Shown in pieces: positions 62,542 through 64,000 of a stretch of 64,000 bases of DNA (the stretch's first letter is position 1; each line of letters begins with the position of its first letter). The notes below the pieces were generated by a model. It worked only from the letters and a program-made list of their open reading frames with translations, searched no databases and had not been told where the DNA came from. The position numbers and the translations under genes are program-made. The stretch is from Pantoea sp. A4. Lineage in GTDB: Bacteria; Pseudomonadota; Gammaproteobacteria; Enterobacterales; Enterobacteriaceae. Location: positions 248,001 through 312,000 of the forward strand of contig NZ_ALXE01000019.1 in assembly GCF_000295955.2 (NCBI RefSeq). The letters are read 5' to 3'.

Positions 62542-63597
62542 ATGAAAATAACTAAGATAGCGCTCTCAGATGATCTGAGAGCCTTTCTTACTAACGATGA
62601 CGTTCAGTTAGTGAGAGAGATGAAGATTAAAAAAGATTTTTTTTATCATCTAGAATCAGAAGAAACAGCCAGATATCACAAAAAAATTGAAATCCTGATA
62701 TCTAAATATATCCCTGTAAGCCGTTCTTCATACGGTTTTGTAAAAGGAAAATCATATTTTGATTTTCTTTCGCCTCATCTGGATTCAAAACACTTCTCTC
62801 GATTAGATATAAAAAAATTCTTTCACTCAATCTCTGCTGATGATATTTCAAAGAAACTAAAGCCGTACTTTGTTGATAAGTTAGATAAAGATTCCAATGT
62901 TAGATTAATAGATTTAATTTTAAAAAAATTAACTTATGAAGTGCCAGCCAATTCAAAAAACCAATATTTCATAGGTAAAAAAATCCTCCCAATTGGATTC
63001 CCCTGCTCCCCGATTATTTCTAATCTAGTTTTAAGGCCTATAGATATACAAATTGAGAAAATCTGCAAAGAGCACAATGTCATCTATACAAGATATGCCG
63101 ATGATATGCTTTTTTCTTCAAAGTATAAGCTATCACTTTTCAATGGGGAAATAAAAAACTCCGTTAATAGAATTATTTCCCATATAGGGTTGACTTTGAA
63201 TGAATCAAAAACAGTTATAACATCTGGGCATATATCGTTAAACGGCTATGTTATTGATGGAACAACAAATACTCTTCGAGTTTCAAATGAAAAAACGATG
63301 AAGTTAAAAAAAACAATTCGTTTGATTATCTTAAAAAAAGAAAGATTTTCAGCTATAGCGTGCAAATATTACGGGCTAAATGTTAAGAACCTCCGTTATC
63401 ACAATGCTAATACCGACAAATACTTCGAGACATATTGTAAAAATATCATTTTGAACAAACTATCAGGCTATAGGGCTTATTTTATTTCTATTTTAAAATT
63501 TGATTCCGAACATAATGTTCTAGATCAAAAATCCATAATTAAATATAATTTAATCATATCAGACTTGGACAAAATACTGAACGAATACAGAAACTAA
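62542..63597 (+). CDS. Retron-type reverse transcriptase
   Basis: 351 residues from ATG 62542 (MKITKIALSDDLRAFLTNDD); the frame opens at GTG 62476, which would run into the hairpin spacer. RT motifs: SRSSYGFVKGKSYFDFLSPH (the retron region-X, with FLSPH at the NAxxH place, His 79), SRLDIKKFFHSIS (first catalytic Asp, 89), LPIGFPCSPIISNLVL, and YTRYADDMLFSS (YADD, 185-188). The usual VTG block of retron RTs reads LNGYVIDG. It should reverse-transcribe an associated msr-msd RNA into msDNA that restrains the OLD effector upstream. Very AT-rich. Group II intron and DGR RTs are less likely because there is no maturase or variable repeat. Confidence 0.85.
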   Translation: MKITKIALSDDLRAFLTNDDVQLVREMKIKKDFFYHLESEETARYHKKIEILISKYIPVSRSSYGFVKGKSYFDFLSPHLDSKHFSRLDIKKFFHSISADDISKKLKPYFVDKLDKDSNVRLIDLILKKLTYEVPANSKNQYFIGKKILPIGFPCSPIISNLVLRPIDIQIEKICKEHNVIYTRYADDMLFSSKYKLSLFNGEIKNSVNRIISHIGLTLNESKTVITSGHISLNGYVIDGTTNTLRVSNEKTMKLKKTIRLIILKKERFSAIACKYYGLNVKNLRYHNANTDKYFETYCKNIILNKLSGYRAYFISILKFDSEHNVLDQKSIIKYNLIISDLDKILNEYRN

Positions 63598-63849
63598 TAA
63601 GAAGCCACTATGGATTTTATGTATTTAAAAACAAAAACATACTGGCGCTCCGCTTAGTAGCATCAGTATATCAAGCTCAAGCCCCGACTCGAATTGAACC
63701 GCAGGACCAAGTTAAACCTTGTTCGTTCCAGCTAGCCAACTCTAAAAACTCTTCATTCTTCAACGAAGAACTAAGTCGCGTGGGTACACAATTAGCATCC
63801 TCAGACCTATATGCAGGTTTTGATTTAGTCATCCTAGACAACCATTAAT
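63598..63849. other. Gap between RT gene and the edge gene
   Basis: No gene that I can support. A plus-strand frame stays open from the RT end to 63847 but has no start codon in a sensible place. Confidence 0.5.
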
Positions 63850-64000
63850 CTACATAAACAATCGATAAGCATATGCATTTCCTGGTAACGTAGGGACGTT
63901 AGCGATGGTTTTTGCCAAACGTTGGGAATACCGAATAGTAACAGGAACGGGGTCATACAAGGCATCGTTATTCCAGTCCATTTTTGTCAAAGCAAGAGCT
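63850..64000 (-). CDS. C-terminal end of a PIWI/Argonaute-like protein, cut by window edge
   Basis: The last 50 codons of a minus-strand gene entering from the right edge, ending at TAG 63850. The readable part is ALALTKMDWNNDALYDPVPV followed by TIRYSQRLAKTIANVPTLPG and ends AYRLFM. The pattern L-x-LTK-x-(D/N)W-N ... (L/V)PVTI-x-YSQ-LA is what I associate with the extreme C-terminus of prokaryotic Argonaute PIWI domains. Only the tail is visible, so the catalytic tetrad cannot be assessed. It converges on the RT gene, consistent with a defence cluster at the cargo end of the ICE. Confidence 0.45.
   Translation of the reverse strand, partial: ALALTKMDWNNDALYDPVPVTIRYSQRLAKTIANVPTLPGNAYAYRLFM

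Noticed and set aside
60302..63597. Gabija-type system for the OLD gene
   Set aside because: No UvrD-like helicase (GajB) follows; the neighbour is a reverse transcriptase.
63685..63720. tRNA-like string on the minus strand (GGTTCAATTC) that could be the right attachment site
   Set aside because: No cloverleaf can be built and the 17-bp asn core is absent.
63598..63849. Plus-strand frame open from the RT end to 63847
   Set aside because: No usable start codon or ribosome site and no recognisable protein content.

Overview
The window looks like the chromosome of an Enterobacterales species, most likely Pantoea or Erwinia. The backbone is moderately GC-rich. RcsA resembles the Pantoea stewartii protein as I remember it. 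Gene order follows the E. coli 43-44 min region: cbl, yedD, fliE, fliFGHIJK, fliLMNOPQR, rcsA, yedP, yodC, yedI, vsr and yedJ. Identification is from memory of protein families, not from a search.

Layout. 1-6.7 kb: 5' part of gabD, a 1282-residue protein resembling large membrane-targeted (Pasteurella/dermonecrotic-like) toxins, cbl, yedD and a small conserved gene. 6.7-12.4 kb: an accessory patch with a candidate small RNA, a LexA-boxed msgA/dinI-like gene, an operon of small membrane and low-complexity proteins facing a phage-type repressor that lacks the autocleavage residues, a YafO-type toxin with a small partner, phage debris including an integrase C-terminus, and an AT-rich exported-protein gene between two near-identical palindromes. 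12.4-23.6 kb: the complete fliE/fliF-R flagellar basal-body and export cluster. 24-34 kb: rcsA, a chemoreceptor with a FliA-type promoter, a probable two-gene glucosylglycerate pathway (yedP/mpgP-like phosphatase plus GpgS-like synthase), yodC, yedI, vsr without an adjacent dcm, and yedJ.

From tRNA-Asn at 34.2 kb to the right edge lies an integrative conjugative element of the ICEKp/HPI type. The 17-bp attachment core at the tRNA 3' end is followed by a P4-type integrase, AT-rich cargo (GNAT, Lrp-like regulator, MFS pump), an AlpA/DUF2857/TraR-like control block, a VirB-type T4SS (virB1 to virB11 with fused virB3-virB4), a palindrome-rich presumed oriT, and a MOBC-type coupling protein plus relaxase. 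No second att copy is visible, so the element continues past base 64000.

The last 7.5 kb of the element reads as a defence cargo zone: a beta-class DNA methyltransferase broken by one in-frame TAG, an AT-rich protein with a HEPN-type RNxxxH motif, an OLD-family ATPase-TOPRIM gene followed by a retron-type reverse transcriptase with a hairpin-rich 188-bp spacer between them (candidate msr-msd RNA), and at the very edge the C-terminus of a minus-strand gene resembling the end of a PIWI/Argonaute domain.
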